A stretch of DNA of 23,211 bases from Clostridiales bacterium UBA7044 (GTDB lineage: Bacteria; Bacillota; Clostridia; Oscillospirales; Oscillospiraceae). The DNA is taken from contig DLAP01000024.1 of NCBI GenBank assembly GCA_002493965.1, positions 11,806-35,016 of the forward strand. The letters are read 5' to 3'. The stretch's first letter is position 1. Every line of letters begins with the position of its first letter. Of this stretch, positions 6,426 through 14,256 are shown in pieces. Position numbers and translations under genes: made by a program. Under the pieces are notes generated by a model. The model did no database searches and had not been told where the DNA came from. It was given only the letters and a program-made list of their open reading frames with translations.

Positions 6426-6863
6426 TCACTGCTGCTTTTTGCTTTGGGCCACGGCCAGTTCATCGCACCGGTTATTTTTTGGATTGTCCGCATGGCCCTT
6501 AACCCAGTGATAGGTCATGCTGTGCTTCTGGGTCAGGGTGAGCAGGATATCCCACAGGTCCGGATTTAAGGCGGGCTTTTTGTCGGACTTCACCCAGCCC
6601 CGCTTTTTCCAGCCCCAGGCCCAGCCCTTTTCCAGGGCATCAATGACATATTTGGAATCGGAATAGAGTTCCACATTGCAGGGCTCTTTCAGAGCTTCCA
6701 GGCCCCGGATCACGGCGGTAAGCTCCATTCGGTTGTTGGTAGTGCTCTTCTCGCCGCCGGACAGTTCCTTTTCGTTTCCGTTATAGGAGAGGATGGCCCC
6801 CCAGCCCCCGGGGCCGGGGTTGCCGGAGCAGGCGCCGTCAGTATACAGGGTAACGGTTTTCAC
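6426..6863 (-). CDS. rnhA: Ribonuclease HI
   Basis: RNase HI of 145 aa, which cleaves the RNA strand of RNA-DNA hybrids such as R-loops and primers. The carboxylate active site is complete: Asp9 (YTDGACSGNPGPGG), Glu47 (RMELTAV), Asp69 (YSDSKYV) and Asp134 (NRCDELA), with the flexible-loop His124 (KGHADNP). The basic handle region KKRGWVKSDKKP (86-97) is present, as in the E. coli enzyme. The start codon is GTG at 6863, overlapping the gyrA stop as GTGA, so translation is probably coupled; a GAGGAAG lies inside the gyrA end. Placing an R-loop-removing enzyme on the gyrase transcript is functionally sensible, since gyrase limits the negative supercoiling that favours R-loops. Confidence 0.95.
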   Translation of the reverse strand: MKTVTLYTDGACSGNPGPGGWGAILSYNGNEKELSGGEKSTTNNRMELTAVIRGLEALKEPCNVELYSDSKYVIDALEKGWAWGWKKRGWVKSDKKPALNPDLWDILLTLTQKHSMTYHWVKGHADNPKNNRCDELAVAQSKKQQ

Positions 6864-9361
6864 TGGGTATCTTCCTCAACTTCTGCTTCCACGCGCTCCA
6901 GAGAGACCACCTGATTGCCTTCCTCGATCCGCATGACAATGACGCCCTGAACATCCCGCTTATAGACGTTGATGGAGGCCGCGGGAACCCGGATGATGAC
7001 GCCGCCGTTTTCAATCAGCATCACATCGTCGGTCTCGCTAACCACACGGCAGCCGGCCACAATGCCGGTCTTTTCCGTAATGTTGTAGTTCTTCAGGCCC
7101 TTACCGCCTCTGCCCTGGGGGATTTTCTCCCCATCGGGGCCGGTGCGCAGGTATTCATTCAGTTCCGTCCGCTTGCCGTAGCCGTTGACGGTGACGGTGA
7201 GCAGGGTCTTCCCTTCCTCCGCCTTTTCCGCGCCGACCACATAGTCACCCTCACTGAGGGAAATACCCCGGACACCAGCGGCGTCCCGACCCATAGGACG
7301 GACGTCGTTTTCGTTAAAGCAGATAGCCATGCCCTGGGCAGTGGCGAGAACGATATTGTCGTTGCCGTTTGTGCGGATCACATTCACCAGATGGTCGTCT
7401 TCCTCCAATGTGATGGCCCGGATGCCGGTCTTCCGGTTGGTTTTCAGCGCCAGGAAGGGGATCCGCTTCACAGTACCCTTCCGGGTTGCCATGATCAGGA
7501 ACTCATTGTCGTCAAACTCCCGGGTGATCACCATAGCCGTAACCTTTTCCCCGGCCTCCAGGGGCAGGACGTTCACAATGGCGGTGCCTCTGGCTGTCCG
7601 TCCGGCCTCCGGGATCTGATAGCCCTTCCGATGGTGGACCCGGCCCAGGTCCGTGAAGAACAGCATATGGTCATGGGTAGAGGCAATGGTCAGAGACTTG
7701 ACGTAGTCCTCCTCCTTCAGATTCTGGGCGCTGATGCCCCGGCCGCCCCGGCTCTGGGTCCGATAGGTGTCCACGGGCATCCGCTTGATATAGCCCTGAT
7801 TACTAAGGGTAAAGGCGCAGGTTTCCTCCTCAATCAGGTCTTCGATATCCAGCTCGTCCTCAATTTCCTGAATTTCGGTCTTCCGCTCATCGCCGTATTT
7901 GTCCCGAATCTCAATCAGCTCGGAGCGCAGCACGGCTTTCAGCTTGCCCTCGTCCGCCAGCAGGTCCAGGTAATACTGGATTTTCTCCTGGAGATCATCG
8001 TACTCTGCCTGAAGTTTCTCCCGATCCAGGCCCTGGAGGGCTTTCAGGCGCATATCCAGAATGGCCTGGGACTGGATGTCATCCAAGGAGAACCGGTCCA
8101 TGAGTTTCTGCTTGGCGTCGTCGTAGGCGGAGCGGATGATATGAATAACCTCGTCAATGTGATCCTGGGCAATAAGCAGACCTTCCAACAGGTGGGCACG
8201 CTCTCTGGCCTTGCGCAGGTCGTACTGGGTGCGGCGGGTCAGAATCTCCTCCTGATGTTTCAGGTACTCGTCAATGATCTGCCGCAGGGACAGGATCTTT
8301 GGCTGCTTCTGGTTGTCAACCAGGGCCAGCATGATAATGCCGAAGCTAGACTGCAGGGCAGTCTGCTTGAACAGGTTATTGAGGACCACCTGAGGGTTGG
8401 CGTCCTTTTTCAGTTCAATGACCATCCGCATACCGTTCCGGTCCGTTTCGTCCCGGAGGTCGGAAATGCCGTCCAGGCGCTTGTCCTTCACCTGGTCGGC
8501 TATTGTTTTGATGAGCTGACGCTTGTTGACCTGATAGGGAAGCTCGCTGACGATGATTCGCATCCGGTCCTTGCCGAATTCCTCAAATTCGGTCTTTGCC
8601 CGCACGACCACCTTGCCCCGGCCGGTGGCATAGGCGGCACGGATGCCGCTGTGACCCATGATGATACCGCCGGTGGGAAAGTCCGGACCGGAAATATGTT
8701 CCATCAGGTCAGCCAGCGTTGCCTCGGGATCATCCAGCACGCAGACACAGGCGTTAATGACCTCCGTCAGATTATGAGGCGGGATGTTGGTGGCCATGCC
8801 CACGGCAATGCCGCTGGAGCCGTTGACAAGCAGGTTGGGGAACCTTGCGGGAAGTACCCGGGGTTCCTTTCGGGTCTCGTCAAAGTTGGGGTCCCAATCC
8901 ACCGTGTCCTTGTCGATATCCCGAAGCATTTCGTTGGCGATTTTGCTCATTCTGGCTTCGGTGTAACGGTAGGCTGCCGGGGGATCTCCATCCACGGAGC
9001 CAAAGTTGCCGTGTCCGTCCACCAGCATATAGCGCATGGAGAAGTTCTGGGCAAGACGGACCATGGCGTCATAGACGGACCCGTCGCCGTGGGGATGGTA
9101 CCGGCCCAGCACGTCGCCTACGCAGGTAGCGGACTTCTTAAAGGGCTTGTCAGAGGACAGGCCGCTTTCATACATGGTGTACAGAATCCGACGATGGACC
9201 GGCTTCAAGCCGTCCCGGACATCGGGCAAAGCCCGTCCCACAATGACGGACATGGCATATTCAATATAGGATTTCTCCATTTCCTCCACCAGGTTGCTTT
9301 CGGTGATGGCCTGGTCGGGAAAACGGATGTCCTCCGGTTTATAGCTGCGATTATGTGCCAA
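6860..9361 (-). CDS. gyrA: DNA gyrase subunit A
   Basis: Full-length GyrA of 833 aa, the DNA-breaking and rejoining subunit of the A2B2 gyrase that adds negative supercoils. The catalytic tyrosine is Tyr133 in YRYTEAR (E. coli Tyr122). The quinolone-determining region reads HPHGDGSVYDAMVR, so the position equivalent to E. coli Ser83 is Gly94, while Asp98 (E. coli Asp87) is kept. The C-terminal beta-pinwheel carries the GyrA box QSRGGRG at 536-542, which marks it as gyrase rather than topoisomerase IV, plus a second similar motif QGRGGKG at 749-755. The start codon is TTG at 9361, set by GGAGGTG about 7 bases upstream. It is separated from gyrB by a palindromic repeat. Confidence 0.98.
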   Translation of the reverse strand: MAHNRSYKPEDIRFPDQAITESNLVEEMEKSYIEYAMSVIVGRALPDVRDGLKPVHRRILYTMYESGLSSDKPFKKSATCVGDVLGRYHPHGDGSVYDAMVRLAQNFSMRYMLVDGHGNFGSVDGDPPAAYRYTEARMSKIANEMLRDIDKDTVDWDPNFDETRKEPRVLPARFPNLLVNGSSGIAVGMATNIPPHNLTEVINACVCVLDDPEATLADLMEHISGPDFPTGGIIMGHSGIRAAYATGRGKVVVRAKTEFEEFGKDRMRIIVSELPYQVNKRQLIKTIADQVKDKRLDGISDLRDETDRNGMRMVIELKKDANPQVVLNNLFKQTALQSSFGIIMLALVDNQKQPKILSLRQIIDEYLKHQEEILTRRTQYDLRKARERAHLLEGLLIAQDHIDEVIHIIRSAYDDAKQKLMDRFSLDDIQSQAILDMRLKALQGLDREKLQAEYDDLQEKIQYYLDLLADEGKLKAVLRSELIEIRDKYGDERKTEIQEIEDELDIEDLIEEETCAFTLSNQGYIKRMPVDTYRTQSRGGRGISAQNLKEEDYVKSLTIASTHDHMLFFTDLGRVHHRKGYQIPEAGRTARGTAIVNVLPLEAGEKVTAMVITREFDDNEFLIMATRKGTVKRIPFLALKTNRKTGIRAITLEEDDHLVNVIRTNGNDNIVLATAQGMAICFNENDVRPMGRDAAGVRGISLSEGDYVVGAEKAEEGKTLLTVTVNGYGKRTELNEYLRTGPDGEKIPQGRGGKGLKNYNITEKTGIVAGCRVVSETDDVMLIENGGVIIRVPAASINVYKRDVQGVIVMRIEEGNQVVSLERVEAEVEEDTQ

Positions 9362-9388
9362 TCAAAGACACCTCCACATTGTATAATC

Positions 9389-9532
9389 AAGCCTTCCCCT
9401 CTAGGGAAGGTGCCCCAGTGCACACATTGGGGCGGATGAGGTTGTCATAGTCCCCAAGTGTGTTATATAAAAATTTTTTCACCTCATCCGTCATGGCTTA
9501 CGCCGTGCCACCTTCCCCAGAGGGGAAGGCTT
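9389..9532. repeat. Palindromic MITE-like repeat between gyrB and gyrA
   Basis: The ends are long inverted repeats: AAGCCTTCCCCTCT-A-GGGAAGGTG (from 9389) against the complement of 9508-9532, which differs at about one base. Each end is itself a hairpin (9392-9410 and 9511-9529). A second internal inverted pair is CGGATGAGGT (9433-9442) with ACCTCATCCG (9481-9490), and CCCCAGTG/CATTGGGG (9413-9432) forms a further stem. The centre is AT-rich. No coding sequence is present. I recall very similar units (CCTTCCCC hairpin, then GCACGGC...CCATGACGGATGAGG) scattered through Faecalibacterium-like genomes, consistent with a non-autonomous mobile repeat. No clear target duplication is visible. Confidence 0.7.
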
Positions 9533-9539
9533 TGGGGCA

Positions 9540-11471
9540 TTAAATATCAATATTCACCGCGTACTTGGCGTTGACTTCGATCCATTCCTTCCGCGGCTCC
9601 ACCTGCTCGCCCATGAGAACGTTGAAGATGGCATCCGCCCGCTGGGCGTCTTCCAGGGTGATCCGGCGCAGGGTCCGCTTTTCCGGATCCATGGTGGTCT
9701 CCCACAGCTCATGGGGATCCATCTCACCAAGGCCCTTGAACCGGGAAATATCCACCTTAGCGTTGGGGTTGTCGGCACGCAGCTGTGAGGAGATCTGATC
9801 CCGCTGCTCGTCGGAATAGGCTACCTTAACCGTCCGGCCCCGGGTCAGCTTGTAAAGGGGCGGCACAGCGGAGTACACATAGCCGTTTTCAATCAGAGGC
9901 CGCATATACCGGAAGAAGAAGGTTAATAGCAGGGTACGAATATGGGCGCCGTCCACATCCGCATCGGACATGATCACCACCTTGTGGTAGCGCAGCTTAT
10001 TTAAGTCAAATTCTTCTCCAATGCCCGCGCCCAGGGCTACAATCAGGGGGTACAGCTTATCATTGCCGTAGATCTTATCCGCCCGGGCCTTTTCCACGTT
10101 CAGCATTTTTCCCCACATGGCGAGAATTGCCTGGAACCGGGAATCTCTGCCCTGAATGGCAGAGCCGGCGGCGCTGTCGCCCTCCACGATGTAGATCTCG
10201 CACAGCTCCGGATCCCGCTCGTTGCAGTCCTGAAGCTTGTCAGGCATCTGGCCGGACTCCAGGCCGGTTTTCCGGCGGATGGATTCCCGGGCCTTCCGGG
10301 CGGCTTCCCGGGCCCGATTGGCCATCATGGCCTTATCCAGAATGGCCTTGGCAATCTGGGGATGCTCTTCAAAGTAGGTGGAAAGCTGGTCATTGACAAT
10401 CTGGTCAACCAGGGTGCGGATATAGGCGTTACCCAGCTTGGCCTTGGTCTGTCCCTCAAACTGGGCGTCCGTCAGCTTTACGGAGATGATGGCAGTGATG
10501 CCCTCCCGGCAGTCCTCGCCGGAGACCTTATCGTCCCCCTTGATGATGCCGTTCTTCATGCCGTAGTTGTTGAGAACACGGGTCAGGGCCGTCTTGAAGC
10601 CTGTCTCATGCATACCGCCTTCCGGGGTCCGCACGTCGTTGGCAAAGGACATTAAAAATTCGTTGTAACCGTCGTTATACTGGACGGCGATTTCCGCGGA
10701 GGCATCCCCCTTGCTGCCGGACATATAGATGACCTCTTCGTGGAGGGGGGTCTTATTTCGGTTACACCATACCGCAAATTCCCGGATGCCGCCTTCATAG
10801 CACATGGTGTCCTGAATTTGCTTTTCGTCGTCCCGGTCGTCGGTGATGGTGATGGAAAGTCCGGCGTTCAGGAAGGCCTCCTCCCGCATCCGCTCATGGA
10901 GAATCTCATAGTCGTAAACAAGGCTTTCAAACATCTCGGGGTCCGGCTGGAAGGTCACTTCCGTGCCGGTCTTATTGGTCTTCCCAACAACGGTCATCTC
11001 CTGGGTAATCGCGCCCCGGGCAAACCGCATTTCATAGATGCTGCCGTTCTTATGGACCCGGACCCGCAGCCATTCACTCAGAGCATTGACCACAGAGGCG
11101 CCCACGCCGTGGAGACCGCCGGAGACCTTGTAACCGCCGCCGCCGAACTTGCCGCCGGCATGGAGGACGGTATACACCACCTCCAGGGCAGGCCTCCCGG
11201 TCTGGGGCTGGATGTCCACGGGAATGCCGCGGCCGTCATCGGTGACGGTGATGGAATTACCCGGATTGATGGTCACGGTGATGTGCTTACAGTAACCGGC
11301 CAGTGCCTCGTCAATGGCGTTATCCACGATCTCATAAACCAGGTGATGCAGACCGGACGAGGAAGTGGAGCCGATATACATACCGGGCCGCTTCCGAACG
11401 GCTTCCAATCCTTCCAAAACCTGGATTTGGGATCCGCCATATTCCTCTGTAACTTTCGTTTCTTCAGACAT
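9540..11471 (-). CDS. gyrB: DNA gyrase subunit B
   Basis: GyrB of 643 aa, the ATPase subunit of gyrase. The GHKL ATP site has Glu47 and Asn51 (YEIVDNAIDEAL), DDGRGIP (78-84) and GLHGVGASVVNALS (119-132); the transducer loop GQTKAKLGN is at 340-348. The TOPRIM domain has EGDSAAG (430-436) and DADVDG (503-508), which bind the catalytic magnesium ions. Length matches Gram-positive GyrB, without the E. coli insert. The segment after TOPRIM reads AILAMWGKMLNVEKAR, where most bacteria have AILPLRGKILNVEKAR. AGGAG lies 7 bases upstream of the ATG, and recF ends 31 bases earlier. The stop is 7 bases from the palindromic repeat that precedes gyrA. Confidence 0.98.
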   Translation of the reverse strand: MSEETKVTEEYGGSQIQVLEGLEAVRKRPGMYIGSTSSSGLHHLVYEIVDNAIDEALAGYCKHITVTINPGNSITVTDDGRGIPVDIQPQTGRPALEVVYTVLHAGGKFGGGGYKVSGGLHGVGASVVNALSEWLRVRVHKNGSIYEMRFARGAITQEMTVVGKTNKTGTEVTFQPDPEMFESLVYDYEILHERMREEAFLNAGLSITITDDRDDEKQIQDTMCYEGGIREFAVWCNRNKTPLHEEVIYMSGSKGDASAEIAVQYNDGYNEFLMSFANDVRTPEGGMHETGFKTALTRVLNNYGMKNGIIKGDDKVSGEDCREGITAIISVKLTDAQFEGQTKAKLGNAYIRTLVDQIVNDQLSTYFEEHPQIAKAILDKAMMANRAREAARKARESIRRKTGLESGQMPDKLQDCNERDPELCEIYIVEGDSAAGSAIQGRDSRFQAILAMWGKMLNVEKARADKIYGNDKLYPLIVALGAGIGEEFDLNKLRYHKVVIMSDADVDGAHIRTLLLTFFFRYMRPLIENGYVYSAVPPLYKLTRGRTVKVAYSDEQRDQISSQLRADNPNAKVDISRFKGLGEMDPHELWETTMDPEKRTLRRITLEDAQRADAIFNVLMGEQVEPRKEWIEVNAKYAVNIDI

Positions 11472-11502
11472 ATTCCTACTCCTATTCAGAATAAAAATTA
11501 CG

Positions 11503-12609
11503 TTATTCCGTTTTTACGCTTCCGCGGTCAATGGTAATGGTCTTTCCCAGCTTTGTGAGCCTCCCCGGCTCGCAGCAGGTAATGAACACCTGGCCTTCCC
11601 CGATTTGGTTTAACACAAAGTCCTGCCGTCCGGGGTCCAGTTCCGAAAGCACGTCGTCCAGCAGCAGCAGCGGCCGTTCTCCCCATTCCCGGCGCATCAG
11701 CTCCCGCTGGGCCAGCTTTAAGCTGATGGCGGCAGTTCTGGTCTGACCCTGGGAGCCGTAGGTCTTCAGATCGATGCCGTTTAACCGCAGGGTAAAGTCG
11801 TCCTTATGGGGGCCGGTGAGGCACTGGGCGGTTTCCAGTTCTGCCCGCTTGTGCGCTTCCAGGTGGGAAATCAGATTTTCCATCAGCACGCTGACCGGGG
11901 CAAAGGGATCGGCAACCGTGGACACGGTTTTATATTCCAGGGAAAATTCCTCGTTTCCACCGGAAAACTGATGGTGAAACCTGGCCGCTTCCTTTTGAAG
12001 TCCCTCATAAAATCTGGCACGATAGGAGATCAGCAGGGCTCCTACCTGGCACAGCCGGAGATTGTATTCCGGCAGAATCTCCAAAAGGGCGGGATTTTCA
12101 AAATGATCCTTGAGAATTCGGTTTTTTTGCTCCAAAATCCGGTTATACTCCGTAAGCGCCGCGTCATAGTTGGGACGGAGTTGACATAATACAGAATCTC
12201 CAAACCGTCGCCGCGAGGCGGCTCCTGTTTTCAGAATCAAAAGATCCTCCGGACAGAAGAGAACAGATGGCAGCACACCGGCAATCTCCTCCAAGGATTT
12301 CTTTTTTGCTCCGTTTCGGAACATCTGCCGGGGCCGGGAGGAGGCAAACAGAAGAAATCTGAGGGTCTGCTGCCGCTCCTGGGAATAGACCTCTCCGCTG
12401 ATTTCCCCAAAGTCCGCTCCAAAGCCGATCATTTCCTTTGCGGACAGGCAGCGAAAGCTTTTCCCGCAGCCAAGGTAGTAGATGGCTTCCAGCAGATTGG
12501 TTTTCCCCTGGGCGTTGTCTCCCACAATCAGATTGACGCCCGGGTCAAATGATACGGTCTCCTCCCGGTAATTTCGGAAGGACCGCAGGTAAAGGGTCTG
12601 TAAATTCAT
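11503..12609 (-). CDS. recF: DNA replication and repair protein RecF
   Basis: RecF of 368 aa, an SMC-like ATPase that helps load RecA at single-strand gaps. It starts MNLQTLYLRSFRNY, the family's usual N-terminus, and has Walker A GDNAQGKT at 30-37, the ABC-type signature region GSQGQTRTAAISLKLAQ and Walker B LLLLDDVLSELD at 314-325. I chose the ATG at 12609, which overlaps the stop of the S4-domain gene as ATGA. The frame stays open upstream but that extension has no family similarity. No clear ribosome binding site precedes it, so translation is probably coupled to the upstream gene. Confidence 0.96.
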   Translation of the reverse strand: MNLQTLYLRSFRNYREETVSFDPGVNLIVGDNAQGKTNLLEAIYYLGCGKSFRCLSAKEMIGFGADFGEISGEVYSQERQQTLRFLLFASSRPRQMFRNGAKKKSLEEIAGVLPSVLFCPEDLLILKTGAASRRRFGDSVLCQLRPNYDAALTEYNRILEQKNRILKDHFENPALLEILPEYNLRLCQVGALLISYRARFYEGLQKEAARFHHQFSGGNEEFSLEYKTVSTVADPFAPVSVLMENLISHLEAHKRAELETAQCLTGPHKDDFTLRLNGIDLKTYGSQGQTRTAAISLKLAQRELMRREWGERPLLLLDDVLSELDPGRQDFVLNQIGEGQVFITCCEPGRLTKLGKTITIDRGSVKTE

Positions 12610-12851
12610 GCTTTTTGGGAAATTTGGAAGGTCTGCCCATGGAACGTGAAGCTGTCCCCATCCCGGAGTTTTTTGCCCCGCATGGTGCACACTTCTCCGT
12701 TTACCGAGACCACCCCGTCCTGAATCAGCTGCTTGGCTTCTCCGCCGGAAAAGACTACATTGCCGTATTTCATGGCGTCCTGGAGCTTTATAAACTCCGT
12801 GGTGATAAAAAGAGGCGTGACTGGTTCCTTCTTCTTTACCGCAACCTTCAT
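12606..12851 (-). CDS. yaaA: S4-domain RNA-binding protein YaaA/RlbA
   Basis: Small protein of 81 aa with an S4-type RNA-binding fold, seen in IKLQDAMKYGNVVFSGGEAKQLI followed by DGVVSVNGEVCTMRGKKLRDGD, where the glycines and the basic RGKKL are typical. The gene lies between dnaN and recF, its standard place in Firmicutes. The B. subtilis homologue is linked to ribosome large-subunit assembly (RlbA). GGGGAGG lies 8 bases upstream of the ATG. The dnaN stop is only 15 bases earlier and the recF start overlaps this stop, so it sits in a tight coupled cluster. Confidence 0.93.
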   Translation of the reverse strand: MKVAVKKKEPVTPLFITTEFIKLQDAMKYGNVVFSGGEAKQLIQDGVVSVNGEVCTMRGKKLRDGDSFTFHGQTFQISQKA

Positions 12852-12866
12852 ATGAAAAGCCTCCCC

Positions 12867-13973
12867 TCAGCTCTTGATCCGCACAGGGAGAACCATATAG
12901 GAGAAGTCCTGCTTGTCATCCGCGGGGGTCAGCACAATAGGGCTTAACCCGTTGGTCAGCTCCAGGGTCACTTCCTCGCTGGGAACGGCCTTCAGGGCGT
13001 CCAGAAGGTAGCGCACATTGAAGCCGATTTCCAGTTCCTTGCCGTCCCCAGCAAAGGAGCAGCGATCCTCTGCCACACCAATGGTGGTGGTGGTCTTCAT
13101 TTGCAGCTCCTGATTGCCGAAGACGCAGCGAACCGGGCTCTTATATTTCTCGGAGACGATCAATCCCACCCGCTCTACAGAGGAGTAGAGATCCGACACA
13201 TGGGCAATAAGCTGAATGGGGCAGTTTGTAGGAACTACCCGCCGCCAATCCAGGAACTCCCCTTCCAGAAGCCGACAGACCAAAGTGGCCTTGCCCACCT
13301 GGAACAGGATGTGCTTTCTTCCCAAGGTGAAGGAGGCGTCCTCATCGCAGTCGGTCAGGATTTTTTCCACTTCCTTTAGACTTCCGGAGGGGACCACAAA
13401 GTTCATATCCCGGCCGGTGCCTTTCTCCGGATGGAAGGTTCTCCGGGCCAGCCGGAAACCGTCCACCGCAATGGTGGTAATGGAAGTGTCGGTGACTTCA
13501 AATTTCACACCGGTGTGAATGGGGCGTCCCTGATTTTCCGACACGGCGAAGATGGTCCCGTTGATCAGTTCCTTCATTTTGTTCTGGGGAAGCTTGACCG
13601 GCCGGCCGTCATTTACATCCGGCAGCTCCGGGTAGTCTTCGGAGGACTCGGCGGAAATGGTGAAGGAAGCATAACCGGAACGAATGGAAACCTTAAAGTT
13701 TTCGTCCACCACCACGGTGACGGGACCCTCCGGCAGCCGGCGGATAATATCCCCGAACAGCTTGGCGGGAAGAATGCACTGGCCGGGATCAGAGACCTCC
13801 GCGTCAATTTCATAGGTAATGGCAGTTTCCATATTATAGCCGGTGAGACTGATTCCGAAACCGGCTTTACAGAGGATTCCTTCCAAAACCGACAGGCTGC
13901 TTTTCTGTGCCACGGTACGGCCCGCGATATTCAGACCCGTAACCAGCATATTTTTTTCACAGGTAAAACGCAT
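12867..13973 (-). CDS. dnaN: DNA polymerase III beta subunit (sliding clamp)
   Basis: Beta clamp of 368 aa, the ring that tethers DNA polymerase III to template and serves as docking site for other replication proteins. The start MRFTCEKNMLVTGLNIAGRTV is the usual first-domain beginning, and the end MVLPVRIKS matches the conserved C-terminal P(M/L)R motif near the peptide-binding pocket. All three domains are present by length. I chose ATG 13973, 8 bases after AAAGGA; an in-frame TTG at 13979 is only 2 bases from that site. It is the first gene after the origin gap and is followed 15 bases later by yaaA. Confidence 0.97.
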   Translation of the reverse strand: MRFTCEKNMLVTGLNIAGRTVAQKSSLSVLEGILCKAGFGISLTGYNMETAITYEIDAEVSDPGQCILPAKLFGDIIRRLPEGPVTVVVDENFKVSIRSGYASFTISAESSEDYPELPDVNDGRPVKLPQNKMKELINGTIFAVSENQGRPIHTGVKFEVTDTSITTIAVDGFRLARRTFHPEKGTGRDMNFVVPSGSLKEVEKILTDCDEDASFTLGRKHILFQVGKATLVCRLLEGEFLDWRRVVPTNCPIQLIAHVSDLYSSVERVGLIVSEKYKSPVRCVFGNQELQMKTTTTIGVAEDRCSFAGDGKELEIGFNVRYLLDALKAVPSEEVTLELTNGLSPIVLTPADDKQDFSYMVLPVRIKS

Positions 13974-13980
13974 GGTCAAG

Positions 13981-14036
13981 TTCCTTTCTTATATTCGAAT
14001 TTCAATATAGATATCTGTCATAAAATAAGGCAGTCG
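13981..14036. other. AT-rich candidate DNA unwinding element
   Basis: A 56-base stretch rich in A and T (TTCGAATTTCAATATAGATATC, TAAAATAA) lies between the trio-like element and dnaN. Its position downstream of the DnaA boxes in the dnaA-to-dnaN direction matches the unwinding site of the B. subtilis origin. This is an inference from layout. Confidence 0.55.
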
Positions 14037-14048
14037 TAAAAGTAATAG
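14037..14048. promoter_or_regulatory. DnaA-trio-like element
   Basis: Read on the minus strand the twelve bases are CTA TTA CTT TTA, so the complementary strand reads 3'-GAT AAT GAA AAT-5'. All four triplets fit the DnaA-trio consensus 3'-[G/A]A[T/A]-5'. The run begins 10 bases beyond the DnaA box at 14059-14067 and leads into the AT-rich stretch, the same order as in B. subtilis. Confidence 0.5.
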
Positions 14049-14058
14049 AGAAAAGTTA

Positions 14059-14213
14059 TGTGGAAAAGTGGGTTTTCTTTTAGAGGGGCAAGGATTTTTT
14101 GTCCACAGCCCTTTGTGGACAAAAATGGGTTTTTCCACAGGACTTGTGGACGAAGTTTCAGAGGAAAGTTATTCACAGAAAATTTTTCCACAATCCACAG
14201 CCCTTGTGGAAAA
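14059..14213. other. oriC: Replication origin (oriC): DnaA-box array between dnaA and dnaN
   Basis: About nine DnaA-box-like 9-mers in both orientations: TGTGGAAAA 14059, TTGTCCACA 14099, TGTGGACAA 14114, TTTTCCACA 14131, TGTGGACGA 14145, TTATTCACA 14169, TTTTCCACA 14184, CAATCCACA 14191 and TGTGGAAAA 14205. Each differs from TTATCCACA or its complement at one or two positions. The gap between dnaA and dnaN holds no gene. With the trio-like run and AT-rich stretch at 13981-14048 this is the expected initiation site. I see no comparable array upstream of dnaA, unlike the bipartite B. subtilis origin. Confidence 0.9.
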
Positions 14214-14256
14214 ATTCCGACAAAAAGATCGCTTGTGATGGGCCTTCTCCGAAAAC

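Noticed and set aside
7391..9439. Very long open frame (682 codons) on the + strand
   Set aside because: It lies opposite gyrA, has no family similarity or ribosome binding site, and is a product of codon bias in a GC-rich gene.
10740..11537. 265-codon open frame on the + strand
   Set aside because: It lies opposite gyrB, with no initiation signal and no recognisable domain.
12181..12200. TTGACA followed by an AT-rich stretch inside recF
   Set aside because: The -10-like bases are too close to the -35-like hexamer, and no gene on that strand would use it.
12610..12690. N-terminal extension of RecF by 27 codons
   Set aside because: It overlaps the S4-domain gene and has no RecF similarity; the family's usual start is the ATG at 12609.
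13974..14056. A promoter for dnaN in the AT-rich gap
   Set aside because: TATATT and TATAAG occur, but no -35 sits at a proper distance; such AT-rich DNA gives chance -10 matches.
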